The notes under the pieces are model-generated. The model was not told where the DNA came from, did no database searches, and saw nothing but the letters and a program-made list of their open reading frames with translations. A DNA stretch of 64,000 nucleotides from an uncultured Reyranella sp. Lineage in GTDB: Bacteria > Pseudomonadota > Alphaproteobacteria > Reyranellales > Reyranellaceae. Within the stretch, counting starts at the first letter, position 1; every line of letters begins with the position of its first letter. The position numbers and the translations under genes are program-made. The DNA lies in the NCBI RefSeq assembly GCF_945957355.1, contig NZ_CAMFKM010000007.1:1-64000 (forward strand), written 5' to 3'. Positions 34,310-42,871 of the stretch are shown here, one piece after another.

Positions 34310-34558
34310 TCAGCGCGATGGCCGTTGCGCAGGCGCGTCGACGGCGCTGGAGACATCCAGCGGTTCGCCGGGACCGCGGGCCGCCTTGGCTGCATCCTCC
34401 TGTGCCTCGAACAGCACGCCAGCCGAGACAGCAACCAGGACCATGAAGCCCGTACCGAGCAACCACGACAGGTACCAGGGGCCGTAGTCGCCAAGGATGA
34501 TGGCGAACAGGATGGCCAGGGCCGCGAGCGTCATGGCGATGATGTAGCGCACGAACAT
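34310..34558 (-). CDS. CydX-like small cytochrome bd subunit (extended, two helices)
   Basis: An 82-residue membrane protein. The first helix (YIIAMTLAALAILFAII) precedes GPWYLSWLLGTGFMVLVAVS, which matches the W-Y-x2-W-[IL]-L-G-T core of CydX/YbgT, followed by an acidic tail (FEAQEDAAKAARG). E. coli CydX has ~37 residues and one helix, so this is an enlarged version with an extra N-terminal helix. It sits between cydB (12-base gap) and cydD, the usual cydX place. It should stabilise the bd oxidase. Confidence 0.72.
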   Translation of the reverse strand: MFVRYIIAMTLAALAILFAIILGDYGPWYLSWLLGTGFMVLVAVSAGVLFEAQEDAAKAARGPGEPLDVSSAVDAPAQRPSR

Positions 34559-34570
34559 GTCCGGCCTCCC

Positions 34571-35704
34571 CTAGTACGCGTGGTCCGAGGTTTCGACGTG
34601 CTTCACGCCGACCTTGCCGCGCATCACCCAGAAGGCCCAGCTCGTGTACCAGATGATGAGCGGCATGAAGATCACGACGAAGCCCACCATCCAGGTCAAC
34701 GTCACGCGGCTCGAACCGGAGTTCCAGACCGTGAGGCTGTGCGCGGGATTGCTGGAAGACGGCATGATGAAGGGGAACATGGCGGCCCCGACCGTGCCGA
34801 TCACGCCGATCCAGGCCAGCGCTCCCAGCCACCAAGCGAGGATCGGCCGTCTGATCGTATGGGCGAGCGCGCCCAGCAGAAGCCCGGCATAGACCAGCGC
34901 CGGCAGCAGCCACAGCGCCGGATGGGCGGCGTAGTTGGCGAGCAGCCCGCCGGGCACCCGCACCACCTGCTGGTGCAGCGGCGTCTGAGGCACACCGGGA
35001 GCGGGTCCCGCCACCAGCTTGAAGCCTTCCATCGTCGAGACCCAGAAGCCCGCGACGGTGAAGATCACGAGCGCGGCCAGGCCGCCCAGGATCGCGGCGC
35101 GCCGGGCACGCGCGCCGATCGGATCCTCGGCCCCGCTGGCGAGGCAGGAGCCGCCCATGTAGACGGCAAGCGCGACCGACATCAGCCCGCACAGGACGGC
35201 AAAGGGGTTGAACAGCCACAGGAAGCTGCCGGTGTAGAAGGACGTCAGGCGCCAGTCGAAGTGGAACGGCACGCCCTGCAGGACATTGCCGATCGCCGCG
35301 CCGAACACGACCATCGGCAGCAGACCGCTCAGGAACAGGGCCGTGTCCCAGACGGCGCGCCAGGCCGGCGAGGGCAGCTTGCTGCGATACTCGAAGCCGA
35401 GCGGCCGCAGGATCATGCTCCAGAGCAGCAGCAGCATGACGATGTAGAAGCCGGAGAAGGCGGTCGCATAGACCAGCGGCCAGGCCGCGAAGATCGCACC
35501 GCCACCCAGGATGAACCACACCTGGTTACCGTCCCAGTGCGGGCCGATGACGTTCAGCGCCACGCGCCGTTCCGAGTCCGTGCGTCCGACATAGCGCAGG
35601 AGGGTGCCGACGCCCATGTCCATGCCGACCATGGCGCCGATGCCCGTCAGCAGCACGCCGAGCAGCACCCACCAGACGACCAGGAGAATCATGTAGGTTT
35701 CCAT
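34571..35704 (-). CDS. cydB: CydB, cytochrome bd ubiquinol oxidase subunit II
   Basis: A 377-residue membrane protein with eight or nine helices. The start (METYMILLVVWWVLLGVLLT), the GMDMGVGTLLRYVGRTDSER loop and the NVIGPHWDGNQVWFILGGGA motif are CydB hallmarks. The C-terminal region TLTWMVGFVVIFMPLIIWYT is also conserved. It forms the second subunit of the oxygen-reducing complex with CydA and follows cydA by 12 bases. Confidence 0.96.
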   Translation of the reverse strand: METYMILLVVWWVLLGVLLTGIGAMVGMDMGVGTLLRYVGRTDSERRVALNVIGPHWDGNQVWFILGGGAIFAAWPLVYATAFSGFYIVMLLLLWSMILRPLGFEYRSKLPSPAWRAVWDTALFLSGLLPMVVFGAAIGNVLQGVPFHFDWRLTSFYTGSFLWLFNPFAVLCGLMSVALAVYMGGSCLASGAEDPIGARARRAAILGGLAALVIFTVAGFWVSTMEGFKLVAGPAPGVPQTPLHQQVVRVPGGLLANYAAHPALWLLPALVYAGLLLGALAHTIRRPILAWWLGALAWIGVIGTVGAAMFPFIMPSSSNPAHSLTVWNSGSSRVTLTWMVGFVVIFMPLIIWYTSWAFWVMRGKVGVKHVETSDHAY

Positions 35705-35716
35705 GACGCGTCTCCC

Positions 35717-37291
35717 TCAGTGCGCCGCGAGCGTGCGGCCGGCAGCCGCAACGTGGGGACTTGCAGCATGTTCTTCCGGTCCCTTCCGGATGAACAGGAG
35801 CATCAGGTAGATCTCGACGATCGCGAAGGCGGTGTAGAGCAGGATGAAGCCCGACAGCGAGAACACCATGTAGGCGACGCTGTGGGTCGAGGCCGAGAGC
35901 CAGGTCGGCAGCATCTCGTTCACCGTCCAGGGCTGGCGCCCGACTTCGGCAACCAGCCATCCGAACTCACACGCGAGAAACGGCACCGCCACCATCAACA
36001 AGGAGGCCCACTGGAACCAGCGTTGCCGCTCGACCTGGTTGGAGAGGGTCATCAGCGTCGCCAGCACGAGGTAGGCCAGCATCAGCAGGCCGAAGGCCAC
36101 CATGATGCGGAACGACCAGAAGACGATCGACACGTTGGGAATGGTGTCGCGCGCGGCGCGGGCGATGTCGGCGTCGGTGATCTTCGACAGGTCACCCTGG
36201 GGGGCGTAGCGCAGCACCAGGAAGCCGTAGCCCACGTCCTTGCCATGCGCCTTGAACTGGGCGAGCGCGGCCTCGTCACGCGGATTGGCGCTCAGCTTCT
36301 CCATCGCCTGGACGGCCGGGATACCGTTCCGGATGCGCTCCTGCGCCTGGACCTCGAGCTGGTCTATCGCGGGCACGACGCCGTCGAGAGAATGCGTGAC
36401 CAGGATCGACAGCATCGCGGGAATCTGGATCGTGAAATAGTTCCTCTGCTCGGCCTGGTTCGGAAAGGCGATGGCATTGAAGGCCATCGGCGCCTTCTCC
36501 GAGGTCCACAGAGCCTCCATGGCGGCGAGCTTGGTCGGCTGGACCTTGGCTCCGACGTAACCCAGCGCATCGCCCAGCGTGATGACGCCACCGCCGCCCA
36601 GCATGCCGAACACCGCGGCGACACGGAACGAGCGCCGCGCGAGATCGAGGTGGCGTCCCTTCAGCATGTACCAGGCGCTGATGCCGCAAACGAAGATGGC
36701 CGCCGTCACGTAGCCCGCGAGCACTGTATGGACGAACTTCGACTGGGCATCGGAGTTGAAGAACAGCGCCCCGAAATTCTGCAGTTCCATGCGCATGGTG
36801 ATGGGATTGAATTCGGCGCCCTGCGGATGCTGCATGAAGCTGTTGGCGACCAGGATCCACAACGCCGAGAAATTCGAACCCAGCGCGACGGCATAGGTCA
36901 CGATGAGGTGCTGGGCCTTGGACATCTTGTCCCAGCCGAACACCATCAGCCCGATGAACGTCGATTCCAGGAAGAAGGCCATCAGGCCTTCGATGGCCAG
37001 CGGCGCGCCGAACGTGTCGCCGACGAAGCTCGAATAGAAGGACCAGTTGGTGCCGAACTGGAACTCCATGGTGAGGCCGGTGGCAACGCCCAGGGCGAAA
37101 TTGATCAGCAGCAGGCGAGTCCAGAACTGGGCCATCTGCTTATAGATTTCGCGGCCCGTCGTGACATAGACGGTCTCCATGACGGCCAGCAGCACCGTGA
37201 GGCCAAGCGTCAGGGGCACGAACAGGAAATGGTAGAGGGCGGTCGCGGCGAATTGCGCCCGCGACAAATCCACGACGAGGTCATTCACCAT
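35717..37291 (-). CDS. cydA: CydA, cytochrome bd ubiquinol oxidase subunit I
   Basis: A 524-residue haem-binding subunit that oxidises ubiquinol and reduces oxygen. Haem ligands are visible: His21 (ALYHFLFVP, b595), His188 (KFVHTVLAG, b558) and Met397 with Arg395 in FWSFRIM. Glu101 and Glu109 correspond to the proton-channel glutamates. The quinol-binding Q-loop (residues ~255-395) includes the insert typical of the long type. First gene of the cydA-cydB-cydX-cydD-cydC operon; such operons are usually induced at low oxygen, though no clear FNR/FixK box was seen upstream. Confidence 0.97.
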   Translation of the reverse strand: MVNDLVVDLSRAQFAATALYHFLFVPLTLGLTVLLAVMETVYVTTGREIYKQMAQFWTRLLLINFALGVATGLTMEFQFGTNWSFYSSFVGDTFGAPLAIEGLMAFFLESTFIGLMVFGWDKMSKAQHLIVTYAVALGSNFSALWILVANSFMQHPQGAEFNPITMRMELQNFGALFFNSDAQSKFVHTVLAGYVTAAIFVCGISAWYMLKGRHLDLARRSFRVAAVFGMLGGGGVITLGDALGYVGAKVQPTKLAAMEALWTSEKAPMAFNAIAFPNQAEQRNYFTIQIPAMLSILVTHSLDGVVPAIDQLEVQAQERIRNGIPAVQAMEKLSANPRDEAALAQFKAHGKDVGYGFLVLRYAPQGDLSKITDADIARAARDTIPNVSIVFWSFRIMVAFGLLMLAYLVLATLMTLSNQVERQRWFQWASLLMVAVPFLACEFGWLVAEVGRQPWTVNEMLPTWLSASTHSVAYMVFSLSGFILLYTAFAIVEIYLMLLFIRKGPEEHAASPHVAAAGRTLAAH

Positions 37292-37659
37292 CGATCAGTC
37301 CCCTCTCCCCTACTCATGTGCTGAAGAGACACTCCAGACACCGATCAACATACCACTTTCGGACGCCTTGTTCATGCGACCCTGTCGACAGGTCCGGCTC
37401 GATTGCTCGCAACGGCTTCGGGACAGGAATGTCGCAGCAAGGTTGTCGGGTTCTGTCGATCGACCATCGCAGGCTGTCTCGCTCCTGGCACCACCCGCGT
37501 CAGCTTCATGCGAATGCATTGCGGCCGTGTCCCGGGCCGAGGAGACAAACCAACGTTTGGGCGAACCATACGAACGGGTCCCACGATCAACCTTTTGGGT
37601 GATGCCTGTCCGGACGCACGATGCGGTACGCAGCGTCATCCTGCTGCGGAGACTGCATC
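37292..37659. other. Divergent intergenic region, cydA / efflux adaptor
   Basis: No gene is supported here. It should hold the cyd promoter. A 12-base perfect palindrome CCTGTCGACAGG lies at 37381-37392 and could be an operator. TTGAT-N4-ATCAA was looked for and not found. Confidence 0.5.
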
Positions 37660-38727
37660 ATGCATCTGTCGACTCTGCGTCCGGCCGGACGAAGGATGTG
37701 CGTGGCACTCGCCATGGTGGCCGTAGCGGCCTTCATGGAGCTACAGACTTGCGCAACATGGGCGCAGTCGCCCGAGCCGAACTCTTCAGACGGGGCACAG
37801 TTGCCCGTCGTCACGGCCATCGCGTCGGCCCGCGATGTGCCGACCTACCTGACGAGCATCGGCACGGTCGTTGCCAGCAAGACCACCGTCGTCCGAAGCG
37901 GGATCGAAGGCGAACTCACCGAGATCGATTTCACGGCCGGCCAGCGGGTTCAGGCCGGCGACCTCCTCGCGCGCGTGAACGCCGGCGAAAACCCGGCGCA
38001 ATCGGGTGTAACCGCCCCCGTTTCCTACGAACTTCGATCGCCTGCTTCAGGTATTGTGGGCAAACCGCTGCACCGCCTCGGTGACCTCGTCACCCCTGCC
38101 GAGAGGACAGGCCTCGTCGCCATCCGCCAGATCGACCCCATTTACGTGGAGTTCGTGCTGCCGCGGCCGGCACTTTCGGCGCTACGGCGGCGTGGAGCGG
38201 ACGGCCCCGTGCGGGTGTGGGCGTATGGTGAAGATCGGGTGCATCCGGTGGCGGAAGGCAGGCTGGTTCTCGCCGACAACGGAAGCCCAAGACGCGCGCG
38301 TGAGGGAAAGCTCGAAGCCACCTTCTCCAATGAGGACCACGCGCTGTTGCCGGGATTGCGTGTAAAAATCCAGGTCCGCGGCACCTCCGATAATGCCGCC
38401 CTAACGGTCCCCCTGTCCGCCGTGCAGCGATCCGCCAGCGGCTACTTCGTCTATTTGGTAACCGCGAGCCGTACCGCCCATATCCGCCCTATCGCCCTGG
38501 GAACGGTTACCGAAGGGATCGCGGTCGTCCGCGATGGGCTCGAGCCGGGTGACGTCGTCATAACCGACGGCCAATATCAGCTGACCGAGGGGAGCCGGGT
38601 CGCCATTGTCGCCGGTCCGCAGCCGCCGGCCAGGCGACAGGCGACAGGGACCTTGGGCGGAACCCGGGAAAAGACTCCAGGTGACAGAAAAATGACAATA
38701 CAAATCAATGAGTTAGGCCGCCTGTGA
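37660..38727 (+). CDS. RND-type efflux periplasmic adaptor (HlyD/MFP family), hairpin-less
   Basis: A 355-residue secreted adaptor. A signal peptide (MCVALAMVAVAAFMELQTCA) precedes a biotinyl-lipoyl-like half-motif (VASKTTVVRSGIEGELTEID, VQAGDLLARVNAG). In ordinary adaptors an alpha-helical hairpin of 60 or more residues separates the two half-motifs. Here only ~15 residues (ENPAQSGVTAPVSYE) do so before the second half (LRSPASGIVGKPLHRLGD). The beta-barrel (PIYVEFVLPRPALSAL) and membrane-proximal domains (GIAVVRDGLEPGDVVITDGQ) are normal. No pump or outer-membrane gene is adjacent. The start at 37660 is preferred over 37621 as closer to the signal peptide. Confidence 0.82.
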   Translation: MHLSTLRPAGRRMCVALAMVAVAAFMELQTCATWAQSPEPNSSDGAQLPVVTAIASARDVPTYLTSIGTVVASKTTVVRSGIEGELTEIDFTAGQRVQAGDLLARVNAGENPAQSGVTAPVSYELRSPASGIVGKPLHRLGDLVTPAERTGLVAIRQIDPIYVEFVLPRPALSALRRRGADGPVRVWAYGEDRVHPVAEGRLVLADNGSPRRAREGKLEATFSNEDHALLPGLRVKIQVRGTSDNAALTVPLSAVQRSASGYFVYLVTASRTAHIRPIALGTVTEGIAVVRDGLEPGDVVITDGQYQLTEGSRVAIVAGPQPPARRQATGTLGGTREKTPGDRKMTIQINELGRL

Positions 38728-38831
38728 CCATTGTGGCAAATATGCAACATTTGTTGGACGGATAAGGCGGGCTTCGCCACTATGCCCTTGGCCATCGGCT
38801 ACCTGGTACTGGCTCCAAGGGGAACGAATTC

Positions 38832-39557
38832 ATGGCTTTGAGAAACGGGCGCGGCACCACCTCAAACGTACAAACAGTCCTCAAGGCGACGGCTTATTCG
38901 ATCACGGTCCTGGCGGCCGTGGCTCTCTTCGGAACGGCAGGCACTCTATCTCCCGCCATGGCGCAGGCCAGCAAGGCACCTCCCAAGGCGAAGTTCAAGC
39001 CGGTGGCCAAGGCCGCCCCGGCCGATCCGACGGATCGCATGGCCGACGAACTCAATGCCAAGTGGCAGCAGAACAACGGCGCGTTCGCCGGCTTCAACGC
39101 TGCGGCGCCCGCCTCCGGCGTGGTGCCGGCCGCTTTCTCGGCCGGCCCGGCGGCCGCCGCCCCCGGCAAAGGCGGCAATGAATGGGGCGACAAGCTGGTC
39201 TCGCGCGCCATGAACTATCTCGGCACGCCCTATCGCTACGGCGGCATCTCTCCGGCGACGGGCTTCGACTGCAGCGGCTTCGTCTACTATCTCTACGGCG
39301 CGGTCTTCGGACAGCGCATCCCGCGCATGCCGCACGAGATGGTGCGCGAGGCCACGCCGGTCGCGCGCAGCGACCTGCAGAAGGGCGACCTCGTGATGTT
39401 CGGCTATCGCGGCACCATCACCCATGTCGGTATCTACAGCGGCAACAACCAGTTCGTGCACGCCACGCATCGTGGCTCGCCGGTCATGGTGACGTCGCTC
39501 GACGCCGACTACTACAACACCCGCTACCTGAAGGCGGTCCGGCTCACGCCGCAGTAG
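38832..39557 (+). CDS. NlpC/P60 (C40) cell-wall peptidase
   Basis: A 241-residue secreted D,L-endopeptidase. A signal peptide ends near residue 45 (PAMAQA). A low-complexity Ala/Pro linker runs to ~115, then the catalytic domain: Cys147 in FDCSGFVYYLYG, His198 in TITHVGIYSG and His210 in FVHATH. GTPYRYGG before the Cys is typical. It should cleave stem peptides in peptidoglycan. There is no recognisable binding domain. Single-gene unit with a candidate terminator just after it. Confidence 0.92.
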   Translation: MALRNGRGTTSNVQTVLKATAYSITVLAAVALFGTAGTLSPAMAQASKAPPKAKFKPVAKAAPADPTDRMADELNAKWQQNNGAFAGFNAAAPASGVVPAAFSAGPAAAAPGKGGNEWGDKLVSRAMNYLGTPYRYGGISPATGFDCSGFVYYLYGAVFGQRIPRMPHEMVREATPVARSDLQKGDLVMFGYRGTITHVGIYSGNNQFVHATHRGSPVMVTSLDADYYNTRYLKAVRLTPQ

Positions 39558-39571
39558 CGGCGACCCGCCTA

Positions 39572-39594
39572 GCCGTATCGCCAACCGGTACGGC
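39572..39594 (+). terminator. Hairpin after the C40 peptidase gene
   Basis: GCCGTA and TACGGC form a 6-base stem with an 11-base loop, 15 bases after the stop. There is no T-run, so it is moderate evidence only. Confidence 0.35.
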
Positions 39595-39653
39595 CGAGTG
39601 ACGCAAACCTCTCCGCCCGGCAATAATGACGCCGGGAAAAACGGAGAAGAAGA

Positions 39654-40718
39654 ATGCCGGCGTCGTACGAAACCCATCGCAAGCAGCTCGAACTGATCCT
39701 CGAGGCTTGGGGCATGCCCAAGGCGACGGCGGCCGGCACTGCCGAGATCATGAGCTGGGCCGACCTCCACGGCATCGACACGCACGGCATCTCGATGGTG
39801 CCGCCCTACGACGAGCGCCGGCTCGGCAACAAGCTCAACGTAACCGCCGAGCCGAAGGTCGTGAAGGAAACGCCGGTGTCGGTGCTGATCGACGGCGGCG
39901 GCGGCCTCGGCCATCCCGCCGGACGGCGCGCCATGGAAATCGCCATTGAGAAGGCGAAGAAGACCGGCATCGGCGTGGCGGCGGTGCGCAACTCGGGCCA
40001 CTTCGGCGCCTGCGGCTTCTATGTCCTGCAGGCGGTCGACGCCGGCTTCATTGGCCTGGCGACCACCTCGGCAAGCGGCATCCAGGTGGCGCCGACCAAT
40101 GGCGCGCAGGCCCGCCTCGGCACCGACCCGATCGCTTTCGCCGCGCCCGGCAAGCCGGGCAAGCCGTTCCTGCTCGACATGGCGACCACGACCGTGGCGG
40201 CCGGCAAGATTCGCAACAAGGCGAACGAGGGTCTGCAAACGCCGCCGGGCTGGCTGGTGACCAGGGACGGCCAGCCCAGCACAGACCCGCACGAAGTCAG
40301 CAAGGGCGGCTTCATGACGCCCCTCGGCGGCACCCCGGAAGGCAGCAGCCACAAGGGCTACGGCCTCGGCGCCATGGTCAACATCCTGAGTTCGGCACTG
40401 TCGGGCGGCGTGATGGTGACCGACCCGACGCGCAACACGCGGCCGGGTCCGATCGACATCGGCCACTTCTTTCTCGCGATGGATCCCGGCATGTTCCGCG
40501 ACACGGCGGACTTCCAGGCCGACGTCGCCGCGTTCTGCGATACCTTGCGCGCGACCCGGCCGGCCGATCCGGCCAGGCCCGTTCAGGTGGCAGGCGATCC
40601 CGAGCGCCGCACCGCCGCCGCGCGCCTGAAGACGGGCATTCCCGTCGGCCCCAACCTGCTCGCCAAGGTCAAGGAGATCGCCCTGGCCTCGGGGGCAGAG
40701 TGGATCATGGAGGGCTGA
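39654..40718 (+). CDS. Ldh-family (malate/L-lactate/ureidoglycolate) dehydrogenase
   Basis: A 354-residue NAD(P)-dependent 2-hydroxyacid dehydrogenase of the type II malate/L-sulfolactate family. Hallmarks are SWADLHGIDTHGISMVPPY (catalytic His), VRNSGHFGACGFY, and LGTDPIAFAAPGKPGKPFLLDMATT. Normal length, cytoplasmic. Substrate cannot be fixed; family members use malate, lactate, ureidoglycolate or sulfolactate. The downstream membrane-protein gene begins about 12 bases after its stop. Confidence 0.93.
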   Translation: MPASYETHRKQLELILEAWGMPKATAAGTAEIMSWADLHGIDTHGISMVPPYDERRLGNKLNVTAEPKVVKETPVSVLIDGGGGLGHPAGRRAMEIAIEKAKKTGIGVAAVRNSGHFGACGFYVLQAVDAGFIGLATTSASGIQVAPTNGAQARLGTDPIAFAAPGKPGKPFLLDMATTTVAAGKIRNKANEGLQTPPGWLVTRDGQPSTDPHEVSKGGFMTPLGGTPEGSSHKGYGLGAMVNILSSALSGGVMVTDPTRNTRPGPIDIGHFFLAMDPGMFRDTADFQADVAAFCDTLRATRPADPARPVQVAGDPERRTAAARLKTGIPVGPNLLAKVKEIALASGAEWIMEG

Positions 40719-40729
40719 CGGTCCTCGCC

Positions 40730-41191
40730 ATGCCCGTCTCGTGGCGCCCCTCCCCGGCGCGGCTGCTGCCCGCCAATCCCGCGCTATACGACGGACCCAT
40801 GCTGTCGTTCTGGGTGGCGATCGTCTGGCTCGGCGTGATCACCGTGCGCTCCTGCATCCACCTGCTGGCGCCGGACGGCGGTGCGCAGTCGATCGCCACG
40901 ATCGATGTCGCGGCCGTCGCGGGCGGCCCGAACATCGTCGCGATCTTTGGTCAGTGGGGGGCCATCCAGCTTCTTCTCGCCCTGCTGCTCTGGGTGCTGC
41001 TGCTGCGCTGGCGCGGGACGGTGCCGCTCGTGCTGCTGGTCTTCGCACTCGAGCCCGTGCTTCGAGGCCTGGCCGGACACCTCAAGCCGGTGATGACGAC
41101 CGGCACGGCCCCGGGCGCTGCGCTCAACTGGCTCGTGCTGCCGGTCATGGCATTCTTCTTCTATCTGTCGCTCTGCCCGGCGCGTCGCTGA
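40730..41191 (+). CDS. Small integral membrane protein, unknown
   Basis: About 153 residues with four predicted helices (WVAIVWLGVITVRSCIHLL, GAIQLLLALLLWVLLL, VPLVLLVFALEPVLRGLA, ALNWLVLPVMAFFFYLSL). The motif HLLAPDGGAQSIATID between helices 1 and 2 recurs in a family of alphaproteobacterial membrane proteins of unknown function. Start 40730 is chosen because an upstream Met at 40700 would overlap the dehydrogenase gene; 40799 is another option. Confidence 0.7.
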   Translation: MPVSWRPSPARLLPANPALYDGPMLSFWVAIVWLGVITVRSCIHLLAPDGGAQSIATIDVAAVAGGPNIVAIFGQWGAIQLLLALLLWVLLLRWRGTVPLVLLVFALEPVLRGLAGHLKPVMTTGTAPGAALNWLVLPVMAFFFYLSLCPARR

Positions 41192-41200
41192 CCGCTCCCT

Positions 41201-41527
41201 TCACCGGCTCGGCCAGAACGTGACCTCACCCGTGGGCTTGAACTGGACTCCATAGGAGGCGCCGTTCAGGCACACGGCCGTCAGCACGACGTCGTATCCG
41301 ACCTGTCGCGGGGACTCGATCCTGTGGATGCCGCTGCAGGGAGCGCGATCCCTGACCAGGGCTTCCATCAAGACCGTCTTCAATCGAGGCATCAGACTTC
41401 GGTCATCGGGCGGTGGAACACCGAATACAGCGACGAGCTGCGCCGCCATCCAGCCGGGCGCCACGTACAGGGCCACGCCAACGAGTCCTACCAAGAGGAC
41501 CATGAGAATTCCGACGAGCTTTCCCAC
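41201..41527 (-). CDS. Small secreted or membrane-anchored protein, unknown
   Basis: A 108-residue protein with an N-terminal hydrophobic helix (LVGILMVLLVGLVGVALYVA) as signal or anchor. The exported part has two Cys (APCSGIHRI and TAVCLNGASYG) that may pair. No recognised family. It lies 11 bases upstream of... the CoA-transferase gene's end, on the same strand, so it could be cotranscribed as a downstream gene. Confidence 0.6.
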   Translation of the reverse strand: MGKLVGILMVLLVGLVGVALYVAPGWMAAQLVAVFGVPPPDDRSLMPRLKTVLMEALVRDRAPCSGIHRIESPRQVGYDVVLTAVCLNGASYGVQFKPTGEVTFWPSR

Positions 41528-41538
41528 GAAGCACTCCC

Positions 41539-42741
41539 CTATGCGGGAATGGACTCGCCGATGGCCTTGGCGTCAACCAGCGCGTCGATCTCGGCTTCGC
41601 TGTAGCCGACTTCCATCAGGACCTCACGCGTATGCTGGCCGAGCGTGGGCGGCAGGCGACGGATGGCGGCGGGGCTTTCCGAAAAGCGCGCCGGCGGGCG
41701 GGCCTGCTGGATGGTCCCTTCGGTTGGATGCTCGAGCTTCTGAAACAGGCCGACGGCCTTCAGATGCGGCTGCTCGCCGATCTCCGTCATCTTCGCGAAC
41801 GAGGCATGCGGAACGTCGATCCGGAGGAGCAGCTCTTCCCATTCCGCCGTGGTCCGTTCGAGCGCGATCTCCTTCATGCGCGCGTAGATCGCATCGATGT
41901 TGGCCGCCCGCTTGATCGGATCGCGAACGGAGAACTCCTCGATGCATTCGGGATGCCCGACCGTCTCGAAGAAGGTGCACCAGTTCTCGCCGGAATAAGG
42001 GAGCATGGTGAGCCAGCCGTCCCTGGTCTTGACGGGCTTGCGTTCCTTGACGCGCTTGTATCCCGCGGGCCCGATCGGGGGCACGAAGGCATGACCTCCC
42101 AGCATCTCGATGCTGTTGAAGGCCGCGACGGTCTCCAGCATCGGCACCTCGACCAGCTGCCCCTTGCCGGTGCGCTCCCGATATACCAGCGCCGCAGCCA
42201 CGGCGCCCGCGAGGGCCAGTCCGCAGAGCTTGTCGCCGACGAGGCTCGGCACGAAGGCGGGCTCGTCGTCGGACCCGATGGAAGAGGCAAGGCCGGAGGA
42301 AGCCTGGACGATCTCGTCGAAGGCCGGCCGCTTGGCCCAGGGCCCGTCCTGGCCGAAGCCGGTCGCGGCCGCATAGATGATCCTGGGATTGAGCGCCTTG
42401 CAGGCCTCGTAGCCGAAGCCCAGCCGTTCCAGCGCGGCGGGACGGATGTTCGTCACCAATGCGTCGGCCTGCGCGATGAGGCGTCGAAGCACCTCCGCGC
42501 CGCCGGCGGTCTTCAGGTCGACCGCCACGCTGCGCTTGTTGCGATTGGCAGCCATGAACTGGCCGCTCATGCCCCGGTTCCGGAACTGGCCGGTGTAGCG
42601 CCACTGGTCACCGGTGAGCCCCTCGACCTTGATGAGCTCGGCGCCCCAGTCGCCCAGCGTCTGGGCGCCGAAGGGACCGAAGAGGACAGTCGTCAGGTCG
42701 AGAATTCGGATGCCGGCGAGCGGCCCGGTCGGCACGGTCAT
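41539..42741 (-). CDS. CaiB/BaiF-family CoA-transferase
   Basis: A 400-residue family III CoA-transferase. It begins MTVPTGPLAGIRILDLTTVL with AAGGG upstream; longer starts lack similarity. Family signatures: FGPFGAQTLGDWGAELIKVE, NRNKRSVAVDLKTAGGAEVL with the catalytic-Asp region that follows (ADALVTNIRPAALERLG), and GFGQDGPWAKRPAFDEIVQA. It would move CoA between organic acids. The acid is unknown. It lies next to a TauD-like dioxygenase on the same strand, separated by 130 bases. Confidence 0.93.
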   Translation of the reverse strand: MTVPTGPLAGIRILDLTTVLFGPFGAQTLGDWGAELIKVEGLTGDQWRYTGQFRNRGMSGQFMAANRNKRSVAVDLKTAGGAEVLRRLIAQADALVTNIRPAALERLGFGYEACKALNPRIIYAAATGFGQDGPWAKRPAFDEIVQASSGLASSIGSDDEPAFVPSLVGDKLCGLALAGAVAAALVYRERTGKGQLVEVPMLETVAAFNSIEMLGGHAFVPPIGPAGYKRVKERKPVKTRDGWLTMLPYSGENWCTFFETVGHPECIEEFSVRDPIKRAANIDAIYARMKEIALERTTAEWEELLLRIDVPHASFAKMTEIGEQPHLKAVGLFQKLEHPTEGTIQQARPPARFSESPAAIRRLPPTLGQHTREVLMEVGYSEAEIDALVDAKAIGESIPA

Positions 42742-42871
42742 TGCAATCCCTTGCAGAAGGTTGGTTCGACCTCTCAGATAGACAAGCGCGCGCACCGACG
42801 AAAGGGCAGCCAGCCGAGCATCGAAATGCAACGGCTGCAGAGGTCCCTTTGCCGCATAAGACCGGGCCGCA

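Noticed and set aside
33215..37324. Continuous 1369-codon plus-strand frame opposite the cyd operon
   Set aside because: It mirrors cydD-cydX-cydB-cydA codons, is rich in His, Gln, Arg and Glu with no domain, and has no ribosome-binding site. GC-rich codon bias keeps antisense frames open.
37292..37659. FNR/FixK-type box for the cyd operon
   Set aside because: Searched for TTGAT-N4-ATCAA; only unrelated half-sites (GATCAA) were seen.
38411..38421. Further partial copy of the att-like repeat (CCCTGTCCGCC)
   Set aside because: Eleven matching bases inside the efflux adaptor coding sequence, with no boundary change; taken as chance in GC-rich DNA.
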